Assembly: GCF_000717175.1 (NCBI RefSeq)
Contig: NZ_JNYD01000016.1
Span: 1-64,000 of the forward strand
Length of the DNA: 64,000 bases
Source of the DNA: Pseudonocardia autotrophica
GTDB taxonomy: Bacteria > Actinomycetota > Actinomycetes > Mycobacteriales > Pseudonocardiaceae
Reading direction: 5' to 3'
Under the pieces are notes generated by a model. That model made no database searches and had not been told where the DNA came from. It worked only from the letters and a program-made list of their open reading frames with translations. Shown here in pieces: positions 1 through 9,001 of this stretch (the stretch's first letter is position 1; the number at the start of each line of letters is the position of its first letter). The translations under genes and the position numbers were made by a program.

Positions 1-162
1 CTTCTCCAACACCGCCACATTCGTGATCCCATGATTGCGCGCCAGATAGTGCGCGGTGGCCAGCCCGTGCCCACCCCCACCCACGATCACCACGTCGTAG
101 GACCTCCGCGGCTCCGGCGTCCGCCACAAGAAATCGGGATGCTCCGGCAGCTGCTCGGCCAT
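1..162 (-). CDS. soxB: Sarcosine oxidase beta subunit, N-terminal part (cut by window edge)
   Basis: Only the first 54 codons lie in the window. The ATG is at 162 and the gene continues leftward past base 1. The protein opens [14 protein letters not shown] and then [20 protein letters not shown], the dinucleotide-binding GxGxxG segment that binds FAD, followed by [11 protein letters not shown]. This opening is characteristic of the beta subunit of heterotetrameric sarcosine oxidase, which demethylates sarcosine to glycine with tetrahydrofolate as one-carbon acceptor. The rest of the subunit and the other sox subunits cannot be seen. It is transcribed away from the GntR gene at 266, which could regulate it. 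Confidence 0.85.
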   Translation of the reverse strand, partial: MAEQLPEHPDFLWRTPEPRRSYDVVIVGGGGHGLATAHYLARNHGITNVAVLEK

Positions 163-205
163 GCAGGACTCCGTCCGACGGTCTGCGCGAAGAGATCGTG
201 CAGAC

Positions 206-240
206 TGGTATATCAATCGTGAGGTACGGTAGGCATACCA
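206..240. promoter_or_regulatory. Candidate GntR operator between soxB and the GntR gene
   Basis: The divergent gap carries TGGTAT (206-211) and its inverse ATACCA (235-240), a spaced dyad. The first half continues as TGGTATATCA. FCD-type GntR regulators usually bind short inverted repeats next to their own gene, so the adjacent regulator is the obvious candidate ligand. The assignment rests on position and symmetry only. Confidence 0.35.
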
Positions 241-265
241 TCGAGGTCGGTCAAGGGGAGGGAAC

Positions 266-919
266 GTGAGCGTCGCTGCTGCGGGAGAAGTGGGGTCGCT
301 GGCCGATCGCGCGTACGAGGCGATCCGGGATCGCCTCGTCATGCTCGAGATCCGGCCCGGCGACCCGCTCAACGACGACCGGCTTGCCGCCGAGCTCGGC
401 ACCGGCCGGACGCCCGTGCGGGAGGCGCTGAAACGGCTGGAGGGGGACCGGCTCGTCGTCGCCTATCCGCGGCGGGGCACCTTCGCGACGGCCGTGGACA
501 TCACCGACCTGGCGAACCTGTCCGAGGTCCGGCTGAACCTGGAGCCGCTCGCCGCCCGCTCCGCCGCGCGGAACGCGGGCTCCGTCGACCGCGCGGAGCT
601 GGGCCGTCTCGGCGACCGGATCGCCGCGCTCGACCCCTCCGGCGACCCGCGTGAGCTGCTGCGTGCCGACGTCGAGGTCCACCGGGCGCTCTACCGCGCC
701 ACGGGCAACCCGCACCTCGAGGACGTCTGCGTGCGGCTCGACAACCTCGCCACCCGCATCTGGGTACTCTTCCTCGACCGGCTCCCCGCCCTGCCCGGGC
801 ACGTCCACGAGCACGCCGACCTCCTCCGCGCCGTGGTCGCGGGGGAGGAGGAGAAGGCCGCGGAGCTGGCCCTCGCCCACGTCGTCGGGTTCGAGAAGGC
901 CATCCGCGCGCTCCTGTGA
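266..919 (+). CDS. GntR-family transcriptional regulator (FCD/FadR subfamily)
   Basis: A 217-aa repressor-type protein. Residues about 12-75 form the GntR winged helix-turn-helix, with the hallmark [16 protein letters not shown] recognition segment. Residues about 85-210 are an all-helical FCD ligand-binding domain with spaced acidic and His residues ([21 protein letters not shown]) of the kind that bind a metal and a carboxylate ligand. GTG at 266 follows a GGGGAGGG ribosome site. The gene is divergent from soxB with a dyad between them, so control of sarcosine oxidation is a reasonable inference. A 40-bp palindrome lies just after the stop codon. Confidence 0.88.
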   Translation: MSVAAAGEVGSLADRAYEAIRDRLVMLEIRPGDPLNDDRLAAELGTGRTPVREALKRLEGDRLVVAYPRRGTFATAVDITDLANLSEVRLNLEPLAARSAARNAGSVDRAELGRLGDRIAALDPSGDPRELLRADVEVHRALYRATGNPHLEDVCVRLDNLATRIWVLFLDRLPALPGHVHEHADLLRAVVAGEEEKAAELALAHVVGFEKAIRALL

Positions 920-923
920 CCCT

Positions 924-963
924 GTGAGTGGCGATAGTCGCTATAGCGACTATCGCCACTCAC
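924..963. repeat. Perfect 40-bp palindrome at a convergent gene junction
   Basis: The left arm GTGAGTGGCGATAGTCGCTA is followed directly by its exact reverse complement, with no loop. It sits between the stop of the GntR gene (919) and the stop of the leftward TPM gene (970), so it could act as a bidirectional terminator. No T-run follows either arm. A related 40-bp element lies at 45749-45788, starting and ending with the same GTGAG and CTCAC, which suggests a dispersed intergenic family. Confidence 0.85.
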
Positions 964-969
964 GGGGAG

Positions 970-2934
970 TCAGAAGCGTCCGCCGCCGCCCCGACGGCCG
1001 CGGCTGGAGGAGCCACCGAAGCTGCCGGGGACGCGACCACCGGATCGGCCGCCCCCGAAGCCGCCCCCGAAGCCCCCGCCCCCGAAGCCCCCGCCGCCGC
1101 GGTAGCCGCCGCCCCGCATCGCCTCGGACAGGATCCCGCCGAGCACCAGTGCGCCGAGCTCCCCGCCGAAGCCGCTGCCGCCCCCGGACGGCCCGGACCA
1201 GCGCGAGACGTCCGCCTGCGCCAGCTGCAGGGCCTCCTGCGCCCGCGCCTCCGCCTGCTGCGCCTCCCGCAGCGCCGCCGCCGGGTCGCCGCCCGCGGTC
1301 GCCGCCGCGAGGTGCCGCTGCGCCTCGGCGAGCCGGGTCCGCGCCGGCGCGCCCACCGCGCCGCGCCGCGTGGACACGAAGTCCGACGCCGCCGCCACCG
1401 CCGACCGGGCCGTGACCAGCGCCTGCTCCAACGCGGCCGTCGCCCGGCGGGTCCGTTCCACGGACTCCCGGGCGTCCGCGATCGCCGCGTCGAGGGCGGC
1501 GGCCGCCTCGTCGAGCAGGTGCAGCGCCGCGATCGGGTCGGGGAGCCCGGCCGTCCCGCGCGCCGCCGTGTCCGCGGCCGCCACCGCCGCCCGCGCCCGG
1601 GCCGGCACGCCCGGGTCGACCTCCGGCAGCGCCGAGGCCTCGGCGAGGTCCTGCTCCACCTCCGCCCGCGCGGCCGGCACCCGGGCCGCCGCCTCGGTGA
1701 GCTCGGCGCCGCGGCGGGCGATCCCGTCGAGCAGGGTCTCGGCCTGCGTCGCCGCGTCCTCCGCCGCCCGCCCGTCGACCACGGCGAGCGCCGGCTGCGA
1801 CGCGCCGAGCCGGGCCCGTGCCTCGTCGAGCTCCTTCTGCGCGTCGGCGAGCAGCGCGTAGGCCTGCGGCAGGTTCTCCGCCAGCGGCTCCAGCGCCGTC
1901 GGTGCCCACCGCCGGCCGAGTTCGGCCCACTGCTGCTCGGCCTCGGGCACCCGGGCCGTGAGCCCGAAGAGCCGGGCGGCGATCCCGTCGACGTAGCCGG
2001 GGGCGTCGGCCTCCAGGGCGCGGAGCCGGTCGAAGGCCTCGACCTGGTCGTCGAGCCGGTCGTCGGCCTGCGTCGCGAGCCGGATGATCTCCGCGTGCAT
2101 CGCGCGCTGCTCCGGCTCGGTCTCGGGGACGTCGTCGTCGAGCCGCTGGCGGATCTCGAAGGCGGCGAGCATGTCCGCCCGCGAGGCCTCGAGCGCCGTG
2201 GCGAACCCGGCGACCGCCTCCTCGCCGAAATGCGCGCGGGCGGCCGAGAGCTCCCGCTCGGAGGTGCCGACGGCGTCGTCGACCTGCAGGAGCGCCTGGC
2301 TGGAGCGGTAGGCGAGATCCGCGGTGGACTCGCCGGGCGCGGGGTCGGGCGGCCCGGCCGGTGCCGGTGCCTGCGTCGGGGCCTGACGCGCACGCCGCCG
2401 CCGGCTCACCAGCCACGCCGCTCCGCCCGCGACGACCACCCCGCCGCCGACCAGCAGGGGGATGCCGATGCCGCTGCCCGTTTCGCGCAGCCCGTCGGCC
2501 AGCCCGACGGCGGCGCCGGCCCAGTCGCCCCGGGCGAGTGCCGGTTCGACGCTGTCCCGCCGGATCTGCAGGATCGACGCGTCGGACTCGGGGAAGCCGT
2601 CGTCGACCGACAGCCCGTAGACCCGGTCGTCCGTCGCGACCGCGAGCAGCACCTGGTCGCGCCCGAGCTGGGAGGCGACGGCGGTGGCGTCGGCCCACTG
2701 CTGCCCGTCCCGGCCGTCGAAGGACCGCACGTAGACGACGAACAGGTCGTAGCCGCGGTCCGTGCGCAGCCGGTCGACGGCCTCGGTGACCCGGGCGCGG
2801 CCGGCGGCGTCGAGCGCTCCGGCCCGGTCGGTGACGCGATCGGGCACCCGGAAGGGCGGGTCGGCGGCGGCGCTGCCGGGCAGCACCAGGAACGGCAGGA
2901 CGAGCAGGACGGCGAGCGCGGCGAACCGGCGCAC
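970..2934 (-). CDS. TPM-domain envelope protein with long helical region and Gly/Phe-rich tail
   Basis: GTG at 2934 is preferred because AAGGAG lies six bases upstream; an ATG 11 codons further out lacks such a site. The 654-aa protein starts with a signal-like segment (VRRFAALAVLLVLPFLVLPG), followed by a TPM (Psb32/phosphatase-like) domain at about residues 30-155 with RTDRGYDLFVVYV and VYGLSVDDGFP. A membrane helix follows (GIGIPLLVGGGVVVAGGAAWLV). A long Ala/Arg/Glu-rich probably helical region comes next, and a tail of GGGGF-type repeats ends in GRRGGGGRF. The TPM fold is therefore extracytoplasmic and the remainder cytosolic. The upstream HIT gene may be co-transcribed. Function is unknown beyond the family association with envelope or membrane-complex quality control. 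Confidence 0.85.
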   Translation of the reverse strand: MRRFAALAVLLVLPFLVLPGSAAADPPFRVPDRVTDRAGALDAAGRARVTEAVDRLRTDRGYDLFVVYVRSFDGRDGQQWADATAVASQLGRDQVLLAVATDDRVYGLSVDDGFPESDASILQIRRDSVEPALARGDWAGAAVGLADGLRETGSGIGIPLLVGGGVVVAGGAAWLVSRRRRARQAPTQAPAPAGPPDPAPGESTADLAYRSSQALLQVDDAVGTSERELSAARAHFGEEAVAGFATALEASRADMLAAFEIRQRLDDDVPETEPEQRAMHAEIIRLATQADDRLDDQVEAFDRLRALEADAPGYVDGIAARLFGLTARVPEAEQQWAELGRRWAPTALEPLAENLPQAYALLADAQKELDEARARLGASQPALAVVDGRAAEDAATQAETLLDGIARRGAELTEAAARVPAARAEVEQDLAEASALPEVDPGVPARARAAVAAADTAARGTAGLPDPIAALHLLDEAAAALDAAIADARESVERTRRATAALEQALVTARSAVAAASDFVSTRRGAVGAPARTRLAEAQRHLAAATAGGDPAAALREAQQAEARAQEALQLAQADVSRWSGPSGGGSGFGGELGALVLGGILSEAMRGGGYRGGGGFGGGGFGGGFGGGRSGGRVPGSFGGSSSRGRRGGGGRF

Positions 2935-2989
2935 GGTGATCTCCTTCGGCAGGGCGACGCCCGCCATCTTGGACCCCCGGCCCGACGGG

Positions 2990-3472
2990 CTAGAGACCGC
3001 CCGCGAGCAGCGCCCGCAGCTCGAGCGCGATCCGCTCCTTCAGCTCCTCGTGCCGCGTCCCGGCCGCGTGCTCGGCGCCGCGCAGGTCGGGGTAGCGCCA
3101 GACGGGCAGGAACTTGTAGTCGTCCGGCTCCCACTCGTACCGGGCGTGGACGTGCCCGTGCAGGTGCGGCCAGGTGTTGCCGAGGACCTCGTAGTTGACC
3201 CGGCGGAACAGCGGGTCGTCCCGCAGCGCGGTGCGCACGGCCTGGCCGAGCAGCGACAGCTCGTAGAGGAACCGGATCCGCTCCGTCTCCTCGAGGTCGT
3301 CGAGGTGCTCGACCTCGGCCCGGTGGATCAGCAGGCAGTAGCCGGGGAGCTTCTGGTGGTCGCCGAACACCGCGAACCCCGATGCCGTCTCGGCGATCAG
3401 GTTCGGGAGCTTCTCGCCGCGCCGGAGGGCCTCGAGCCGGGTGTCGGACGACGGGTCAGCGCTGTCGCTCAT
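2990..3472 (-). CDS. HIT-family nucleotide hydrolase/transferase
   Basis: A 160-aa protein with the histidine-triad motif HLHGHVH at residues 103-109, inside NTWPHLHGHVHARYEW. The HIT fold binds nucleotides and the middle His attacks the alpha-phosphate. Family members hydrolyse phosphoramidates or dinucleoside polyphosphates. Upstream, KLPGYCLLIHRAEVEHLDDL is the usual substrate-side beta-strand segment (normally PGH.L). The gene is the first of a likely two-gene leftward unit with the TPM gene, separated by 55 bases. The physiological nucleotide is not predictable here. Confidence 0.85.
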   Translation of the reverse strand: MSDSADPSSDTRLEALRRGEKLPNLIAETASGFAVFGDHQKLPGYCLLIHRAEVEHLDDLEETERIRFLYELSLLGQAVRTALRDDPLFRRVNYEVLGNTWPHLHGHVHARYEWEPDDYKFLPVWRYPDLRGAEHAAGTRHEELKERIALELRALLAGGL

Positions 3473-3481
3473 GGTCCGACG

Positions 3482-4117
3482 CTAGGACGATTCGCGCGCC
3501 GGCGCAGCCGGTGAGTCCTCACGGGACGGTGGGTGCGCCAGCGCCGCGACGTGCCGCGCGACGAGCGCGCGCTGCCGGGCGGCCGGCCAGTCGTCCGGGT
3601 CGAAGGCCGCCTCCACGGCGACGCCGTGGGTGAGGGCCAGCAGGGTGCGGGCCTCCTCGTCCGGGTCCCGCGCGGCGTCGACGGTCCCGAGCCGTTGCCC
3701 GGCCCGGACGGCGCCGGCGATCAGGTCACGGTGGCCGGTCACGCGCCGCCGCTGGACTGCGCCCAGGTCGGGCTCCCCGACGGCGATGCCGAAGAAGGCG
3801 AGCCAGGTCCGCCAGTTCTCCGCCCGGGGCGCGTCGAGCGGGAGCACGGCCTCGCACAGCGCGACGAGCCGGCGCGGGTCGTCCTCGCACGGCGCCTCGC
3901 GGACGCGGTCGCGGGCCTGGTCGACGGCCGCGTGGTACGCGCTCTGCAGCAGTTCCTTCTTGCCGGCGAAGTAGTGCGTGATCACGGTCGTGCTGGCCCC
4001 GGCCGCGGCGGCCAGGGCGCGCAGCGACAGGCCGTCCGTGCCCCGGCGGGCGACGAGCGCGGCGGCGAGCGCGGCGATCTCGCGGCGCCGGGCGTCGGCG
4101 TCGATACGACGGGGCAT
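3482..4117 (-). CDS. TetR-family transcriptional regulator
   Basis: The start is set at ATG 4117, giving 211 aa beginning MPRRIDADARRREIAALAAAL, the usual distance before the HTH. The recognition region SLRALAAAAGASTTVITHYFAGKKELL (residues about 35-62) is a typical TetR helix-turn-helix. The C-terminal ligand domain has no recognisable specificity. The gene is divergent from the flavoprotein/CoA-ligase operon at 4200, with only 82 bases between them, which suggests it represses that operon. By analogy with KstR-type regulators the inducer could be an acyl-CoA, but that is speculative. Confidence 0.88.
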   Translation of the reverse strand: MPRRIDADARRREIAALAAALVARRGTDGLSLRALAAAAGASTTVITHYFAGKKELLQSAYHAAVDQARDRVREAPCEDDPRRLVALCEAVLPLDAPRAENWRTWLAFFGIAVGEPDLGAVQRRRVTGHRDLIAGAVRAGQRLGTVDAARDPDEEARTLLALTHGVAVEAAFDPDDWPAARQRALVARHVAALAHPPSREDSPAAPARESS

Positions 4118-4127
4118 TTGACGGACG

Positions 4128-4145
4128 ATACAACACGCGTTATAC
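4128..4145. promoter_or_regulatory. Possible TetR operator in the divergent gap
   Basis: An imperfect dyad reads ATACAACACGCGTTATAC, centred on ACGCGT (4135-4140). Only the core and some flanking positions are symmetric. It lies 10 bases upstream of the TetR start and about 55 upstream of the flavoprotein start, a suitable place to control both. A TTGACA hexamer at 4170-4175 might be a -35 element, but I see no convincing -10. Confidence 0.25.
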
Positions 4146-4199
4146 AAACTCGTGCCATCTACCGGGCGTTTGACAGTTAGATCGGCAGGGAGGGTGTGC

Positions 4200-5813
4200 A
4201 TGGAGACCGTGGACGTCGTGGTCCTCGGAACCGGCGGGGCCGGCCTGGTCGCCGCGGTCGCCGCCGCCGACGCGGGGGCCGAGGTCGCCGTCGTCGAGAA
4301 GGGGGAGCGGGTCGGCGGGACCACCGCCCTGTCCGGCGGCACCACCTGGATCCCCGCCAACCCCCACGAGTCCACGCCCGACGGTCGCGCGGACGCGCTG
4401 GCCTACCTGGACTCGTTGTCCCACGGGCTGATCGAGCCCGCGCTCGCCGAGGCGTTCGTCGACACCGGACCCGAGTTCGTGCGCTGGATCGAGGCGGCCA
4501 CGCCCGTGCGCTACCACGTGGTGCCCGGGCTGCCGGACTACCACCCGGAGCACCCCGGCGGGAAGCCCGGCGGCGGCCGCTCACTGGATCCCGACCTGTT
4601 CTCGTTCCGCGAGCTCGGGGAGTGGGCGGACCGGGTCGTCGTGCCGGAGCGGCTGCCGCGACTGATGCTCGTCGAGACCTTCATGGGCGGCGGGCGGCCG
4701 GGGCCGCCGAGCCGCGACGAGCGCCGCGAGCGGGACCTGCGCGGCTGCGGGCACGCGCTGGTCGGCGGGCTGCTCAAGGCGCTGCTGGACCGCGGGGTCG
4801 CGCCGCGGACCGGGCTGCGCGCGACCTCGCTGATCCTGGGCGACGGCGTCGAGGGCGTCCGGTTCGCCGACGGCTCGGAGATCCGGGCGCGGCGGGGCGT
4901 GGTGCTGGCGACGGGCGGGTTCGAGTGGGACCCGGAGCTGGTGCGGGCCTACCTGCGGGGGCCGATGACCAGCCCGGCATCGGTCCCGACCAACACCGGC
5001 GACGGCCTGCGCCTGGCGATGGCCGCCGGTGCCCAGCTCGGCACGATGCGCGAGGCCTGGTGGGTGCCGACCGTCGAGATCCCGGGCGACGAGGCGTTCG
5101 GCCGGCAGCGGGCCCGGCTGGTCCTGCGCGAGCGGTCGCTGCCCCGGTCGATCATGGTCAACCGGGCCGGCCGGCGGTTCACCAACGAGGCCGCCAACTA
5201 CAACGCCCTCGGCGGCGCCTTCCACCAGTTCGACCCGACCACGTTCAGCTACGCCAACCTGCCCTGCTGGCTCGTGTTCGACGCGGAGTACCTGCGGCGC
5301 TACGGCTTCCTGTCGCTCCCGCCGGGCGCGGAGCCGCCGGCCTGGATGACCACCGCGGCCACGCTCGACGAGCTCGCCCGCCGGATCGGCGTGCCGCCGC
5401 TGGAGCTCGCGGCGACCGTGGCCCGGTTCAACGCCCACGTCGCCGACGGCGCCGACACCGACTTCGGCCGCGGCACGAGCGCCTACGACGGCTGGAACGG
5501 CGACCAGACCCACTACCCGGGCCCCGGCGCCACGCTCGGCCCCCTCACCGAGGGCCCCTTCCACGCCGTCGAGATCCACAGCGGGGCGCTCGGCACCAAG
5601 GGCGGCCCGCGCACGGACGTCGACGGCCGGGTCCTCGACCTCGCCGGCGCGCCGATCCCGGGGCTCTACGCCGCGGGCAACGCGATGGCCGGTGTGACCG
5701 GCATGGTCTACGGCGGCGCGGGCGGCACGCTCGGCCCGGGCATGGTGTTCGGGTACCGGGCCGGGCGGCACGCGGGCGGCCGTGTCGCGGCACTGGCCGA
5801 GGCGGGGCGATGA
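4200..5813 (+). CDS. FAD-dependent oxidoreductase, 3-ketosteroid dehydrogenase / flavocytochrome c-type
   Basis: A 537-aa flavoprotein. It opens with the FAD-binding segment VDVVVLGTGGAGLVAAVAAADAG and an acidic strand end (VAVVEKGERVGGTTALSGG), and closes with GLYAAGNAMAGVTGMVYGGAGGTLGPGMVFGYRAG, the C-terminal FAD-contact region of the KstD/fumarate-reductase superfamily. ATG 4200 has a CAGGGAGGG ribosome site. Family members remove hydrogens across a C-C bond next to a ketone. The stop overlaps the start of an acyl-CoA ligase (ATGA), so the two are one operon. This suggests catabolism of a steroid-like or other cyclic acid. The exact substrate cannot be read from the sequence. Confidence 0.85.
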   Translation: METVDVVVLGTGGAGLVAAVAAADAGAEVAVVEKGERVGGTTALSGGTTWIPANPHESTPDGRADALAYLDSLSHGLIEPALAEAFVDTGPEFVRWIEAATPVRYHVVPGLPDYHPEHPGGKPGGGRSLDPDLFSFRELGEWADRVVVPERLPRLMLVETFMGGGRPGPPSRDERRERDLRGCGHALVGGLLKALLDRGVAPRTGLRATSLILGDGVEGVRFADGSEIRARRGVVLATGGFEWDPELVRAYLRGPMTSPASVPTNTGDGLRLAMAAGAQLGTMREAWWVPTVEIPGDEAFGRQRARLVLRERSLPRSIMVNRAGRRFTNEAANYNALGGAFHQFDPTTFSYANLPCWLVFDAEYLRRYGFLSLPPGAEPPAWMTTAATLDELARRIGVPPLELAATVARFNAHVADGADTDFGRGTSAYDGWNGDQTHYPGPGATLGPLTEGPFHAVEIHSGALGTKGGPRTDVDGRVLDLAGAPIPGLYAAGNAMAGVTGMVYGGAGGTLGPGMVFGYRAGRHAGGRVAALAEAGR

Positions 5814-7429
5814 CGGGCAGGGCCTGGCGCGAGCTGCCCACCCTCGCCGACCTGCTCGTGCGGGCCGCCGCCTCGGCCGACCCGGCGGCCGGGATCGTCA
5901 CGCCCGACGGCCGCACCCCCTGGTCCGAGGTCCTCGCCGGCGCCGAGCGGATCGCCGAGCAGCTGCTCGACCTCGGCGTCGGCCCCCGCTCGCGGGTGGC
6001 GGTGGCGGCGGACTGCTCGGCCGAGGGGGTCGAGATCCTCTTCGCGTGCGCGGCGCTGGGTGCGGTCGCGGTGCCGATCAACACCCGGTTCGCCGTGCCC
6101 GAGGTCCGGCACGTGCTGGCCGACGCCGGCATCGAGGCCGTCGTCGTGACGGAGCACCCGGACTCGCCCGCGGACTACCCGGAGCTGATCCGCGCGGCGG
6201 CGGGGCTGGACGGCGACCCCGCGGTGCTCGCGCTCGACGGCCTGCCGTCGCTTCGGATCGCGGCCGCGGTCGGCGCGGTCGACGGGTTCGTCGCACTCGA
6301 TCTCGCCGGCCCGGACCCGGAGGCGACGGCCGCCCGGATCGGGGAGCTCCGCGAGCGGGTCTCGCTGCGGCAGACCGCTCTCATGGTCTACACCTCCGGC
6401 ACCACGGCGCATCCCAGCGGCTGCCCGCTCAGCCACGAGGCCGTCGTCGGCGTGGGGGTCGGAGTGGGCCGGACCCGCTTCCGCTGCACCCCCGCGGACG
6501 TGCTCTGGGACGTCCTGCCGCTGTTCCACCTCAGCTTCCTCAACCCGCTGCTCGCGATCCTCGACGCGGGCGGCACCTTCGTGACCGACCGCCGCTTCGA
6601 CCCGGCACGGGCGCTGGCCCAGATCCGCGACGAGCGCGTGACCGTCGCCTTCACCTGCTTCCCGACGATCATCGAGGCCCTGGTCGCGCAGCCGGACTTC
6701 GCCCCGGTCTTCGCCGGGGTGCGGCTGATGCTCAACGTCGGCCCGCCCGAGACGCTCCGCCGCCTGCAGGCGCTGGCCCCGACGACCGTGCAGCTGACGT
6801 CGTACGGCAGCAGCGAGGTCGGCGGGATCGGCGCCACCACCTCGCCGGACGACCCCGACGACGTCCGCCTCGGCACCAACGGCCGCCCGCTGCCCGGGAT
6901 GGAGATGGCCGCGATGGACCCCGTCGACGACGAGCTCCTCCCGCCGGGGACGCAGGGCGAGATCGTCGTGCGCGGGCCGGGGCTGTTCGACGGCTACTGG
7001 AACGACCCGGACAAGACCGCGCGGACCGCGGCCGCCGGCGGCTGGTTCCGGTCCGGCGACCTGGGCTTCGTCGACGCGGACGGGCGGGTGAGCTACCGCG
7101 GCCGGATCAAGGAGATGATCAAGGTAGGCGGCGAGAACGTCGCCGCGATGGAGGTCGAGGTCGTGCTCGCGCGGCACCCTGACGTGGCGGTGGTCGCCGT
7201 CGTCGGGGTCCCGGACCCGCGGCTGACGGAGGTGCCCGCGGCGTTCGTCGAGCTCCGGCCGGGCGCGACGGCCTCGGCCGACGACCTGCTGGCCCACTGC
7301 CGCGCCTCGCTCGCGTCGTTCAAGGTGCCGCGGCACCTGCGGTTCGTCGACGACTGGCCGATGTCGGCCACCAAGATCCAGAAGGTCGCGCTGGGGCGGA
7401 AGCTCGCCGCGGAGCTGGGGGTGGGGTAG
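5810..7429 (+). CDS. Acyl-CoA synthetase (AMP-forming, ANL superfamily)
   Basis: A 539-aa enzyme that adenylates a carboxylic acid and transfers it to CoA. Visible motifs in order are the phosphate loop YTSGTTAHPSG, QLTSYGSSEVGG (A5-like), WFRSGDLGFVDADGR (A7), YRGRIKEMIKVGGENV (A8) and the C-terminal catalytic-lysine region SATKIQKVALGRK (A10). The phosphate loop normally ends P-K-G; here the Lys is replaced by Ser, a real oddity. ATG 5810 overlaps the TGA of the flavoprotein gene, so translation is probably coupled. It likely activates the acid handled by that dehydrogenase. Confidence 0.88.
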   Translation: MTGRAWRELPTLADLLVRAAASADPAAGIVTPDGRTPWSEVLAGAERIAEQLLDLGVGPRSRVAVAADCSAEGVEILFACAALGAVAVPINTRFAVPEVRHVLADAGIEAVVVTEHPDSPADYPELIRAAAGLDGDPAVLALDGLPSLRIAAAVGAVDGFVALDLAGPDPEATAARIGELRERVSLRQTALMVYTSGTTAHPSGCPLSHEAVVGVGVGVGRTRFRCTPADVLWDVLPLFHLSFLNPLLAILDAGGTFVTDRRFDPARALAQIRDERVTVAFTCFPTIIEALVAQPDFAPVFAGVRLMLNVGPPETLRRLQALAPTTVQLTSYGSSEVGGIGATTSPDDPDDVRLGTNGRPLPGMEMAAMDPVDDELLPPGTQGEIVVRGPGLFDGYWNDPDKTARTAAAGGWFRSGDLGFVDADGRVSYRGRIKEMIKVGGENVAAMEVEVVLARHPDVAVVAVVGVPDPRLTEVPAAFVELRPGATASADDLLAHCRASLASFKVPRHLRFVDDWPMSATKIQKVALGRKLAAELGVG

Positions 7430-7615
7430 GGGTCCGTCCCGCTCCGTATGCCGTGGCGTTGGTGGCGGCCTTCCCGGTCCATGATCGCTGCTTGCGGTAC
7501 CTGGCGGCTGTGTCGGCTGCCGTGGCGCACCAACTCGTGGTCATGGTGACGGGCGGCCGGGTGATCCTGTCGGGGGTGCGTGGCAGGGTGGGCGGCCCGA
7601 GCGGAAGGAATGCCC

Positions 7616-8020
7616 GTGTCCACTCTCCCGAGCCGGCACCTCGGCGTCCGGATCGAGGCGCCCGCGGCCGAGGTCTACGCCTTCGTCGCCGACCCCACCA
7701 ACCTGCCCCGGTGGGCGGCCGGCCTCGCCTCGTCGAGCGTCGAGCTGCACGAGGGGCGGTGGATCACCGAGTCGCCGATGGGCACGGTGGAGATCGCCTT
7801 CGCCCCGCGCAACGAGTTCGGCGTGCTCGACCACGACGTCACGCTGCCCAGCGGGGAGGTCGTCTCGAACCCGGTCCGGGTGCTGCCCAACGAGGACGGC
7901 TGCGACCTCGTCTTCACGGTCCGGCAGCGGCCGGACATGAGCGACGTGGACGTGCAGCGGGACCTCGCCGCGGTGCAGGCCGACCTCGACACCCTCGCCC
8001 GCCTGCTCTCCCGCCCGTGA
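7616..8020 (+). CDS. SRPBCC-fold protein (polyketide cyclase/START-like)
   Basis: GTG 7616 is chosen because GGAAGGA lies seven bases upstream; ATG 7610 is too close to that site. The 134-aa product has the helix-grip signature EAPAAEVYAFVADPTNLPRWAAGL near its N-terminus and a C-terminal amphipathic helix (VDVQRDLAAVQADLDTLARLL). Such proteins form a hydrophobic cavity that binds lipids or aromatic ligands, and many are uncharacterised. Its stop overlaps the start of the ribokinase gene (GTGA), suggesting co-translation, although no functional link is obvious. The 185 bases upstream hold no convincing gene. Confidence 0.75.
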   Translation: MSTLPSRHLGVRIEAPAAEVYAFVADPTNLPRWAAGLASSSVELHEGRWITESPMGTVEIAFAPRNEFGVLDHDVTLPSGEVVSNPVRVLPNEDGCDLVFTVRQRPDMSDVDVQRDLAAVQADLDTLARLLSRP

Positions 8021-8988
8021 CCGAACGCGGGGAGGGCGTGCCGGCGCGGGTCCTCGTGGTCGGCGCGGTCAACGTCGACATGGTGGTGCGGGCGCCGCGG
8101 CTGCCCGGCCCCGGTGAGACCGTGGTCGGGCCCGGGGTGGAGCGGTTCGGCGGCGGCAAGGGCGCCAACGCGGCGGTGGCCGCGGCGCGCGCGGGCGCCG
8201 AGGTCCGGTACGTCGGGGCCGTCGGCGCCGACGACGTCGGGTCCGGGGCGGTGGCCGAGCTGCGCGCCGAGGGCATCGACGTCGACGCGGTCGCGGTGCT
8301 GGACGACGTGCCGACCGGGGTGGCGCTGATCGTGGTCGACGCGGCCGGCGAGAACCAGATCGCGGTGGGCGGCGGGGCCAACATGGCCGTCGACCCGGAG
8401 GCCGTGCGTTCGGCCGTCGCCGGATCGGCGGGCTGGGCCGGGTGCGTGCTGGTCAGCACGGAGATTCCCGAGGAGGCCGTGGCCGCCGCGGTCGAGACCG
8501 CTGCGGCACGAGGAATCCGGTGCGTCGTGAACCCGGCGCCCGTGCTGCCGGTGATCGGCCGGCTGCTGCGGCACGGGCCGGTGCTGACCCCCAACACCAC
8601 CGAGATCCGGGATCTGGCGCCCCTGTCGTCCGACGGCGACGCAGGCGGCTCGGTCGAGGAGCGCGCGACAGCGCTGGCGCGCCGGACAAACGCGGAGGTC
8701 GTGGTGACCCTGGGCGGGGAGGGGGCACTCGTCGTCGACCCCGGCGGCGGTGTCGAGCACGTCCCGGCCCATCCGGCGCCCGCGGTCCGGGACACCACCG
8801 GCGCCGGCGACACGTTCAACGGCGTCCTGGCTGCCGGTCTGGCGGCAGGGGAGACGGCGCCGCGGGCGGTTCGACGCGCGGTGGTGGCGGCCGCGCTGTC
8901 GGTCGCGGAGAGCGGGGCGCGCGGCGGTATGCCGCACGGGCCGCGGATCGAGGACGAGCTGGCCGGATCGGAGCGGCGCCGGGCCTGA
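8017..8988 (+). CDS. rbsK: Ribokinase (PfkB family)
   Basis: A 323-aa sugar kinase. Signature 1 is visible as [28 protein letters not shown], and signature 2 as [18 protein letters not shown], with the catalytic Asp in GAGD forming the anion hole. [11 protein letters not shown] and [13 protein letters not shown] are the usual ATP-side strands. It phosphorylates ribose, or a similar pentose or nucleoside, at O5. GTG 8017 overlaps the preceding TGA; a GTG at 8038 is a weaker alternative. No rbs transporter is adjacent, but a broken PRPP-synthetase segment, which would use the ribose-5-phosphate product, lies directly downstream. Confidence 0.85.
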   Translation: MTERGEGVPARVLVVGAVNVDMVVRAPRLPGPGETVVGPGVERFGGGKGANAAVAAARAGAEVRYVGAVGADDVGSGAVAELRAEGIDVDAVAVLDDVPTGVALIVVDAAGENQIAVGGGANMAVDPEAVRSAVAGSAGWAGCVLVSTEIPEEAVAAAVETAAARGIRCVVNPAPVLPVIGRLLRHGPVLTPNTTEIRDLAPLSSDGDAGGSVEERATALARRTNAEVVVTLGGEGALVVDPGGGVEHVPAHPAPAVRDTTGAGDTFNGVLAAGLAAGETAPRAVRRAVVAAALSVAESGARGGMPHGPRIEDELAGSERRRA

Positions 8989-9001
8989 CGCGGGACCACA
9001 C

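Noticed and set aside
7430..7615. Possible small gene between the CoA ligase and SRPBCC genes
   Set aside because: Frames on both strands are short, Arg/Thr/Ala-biased and without a ribosome site.
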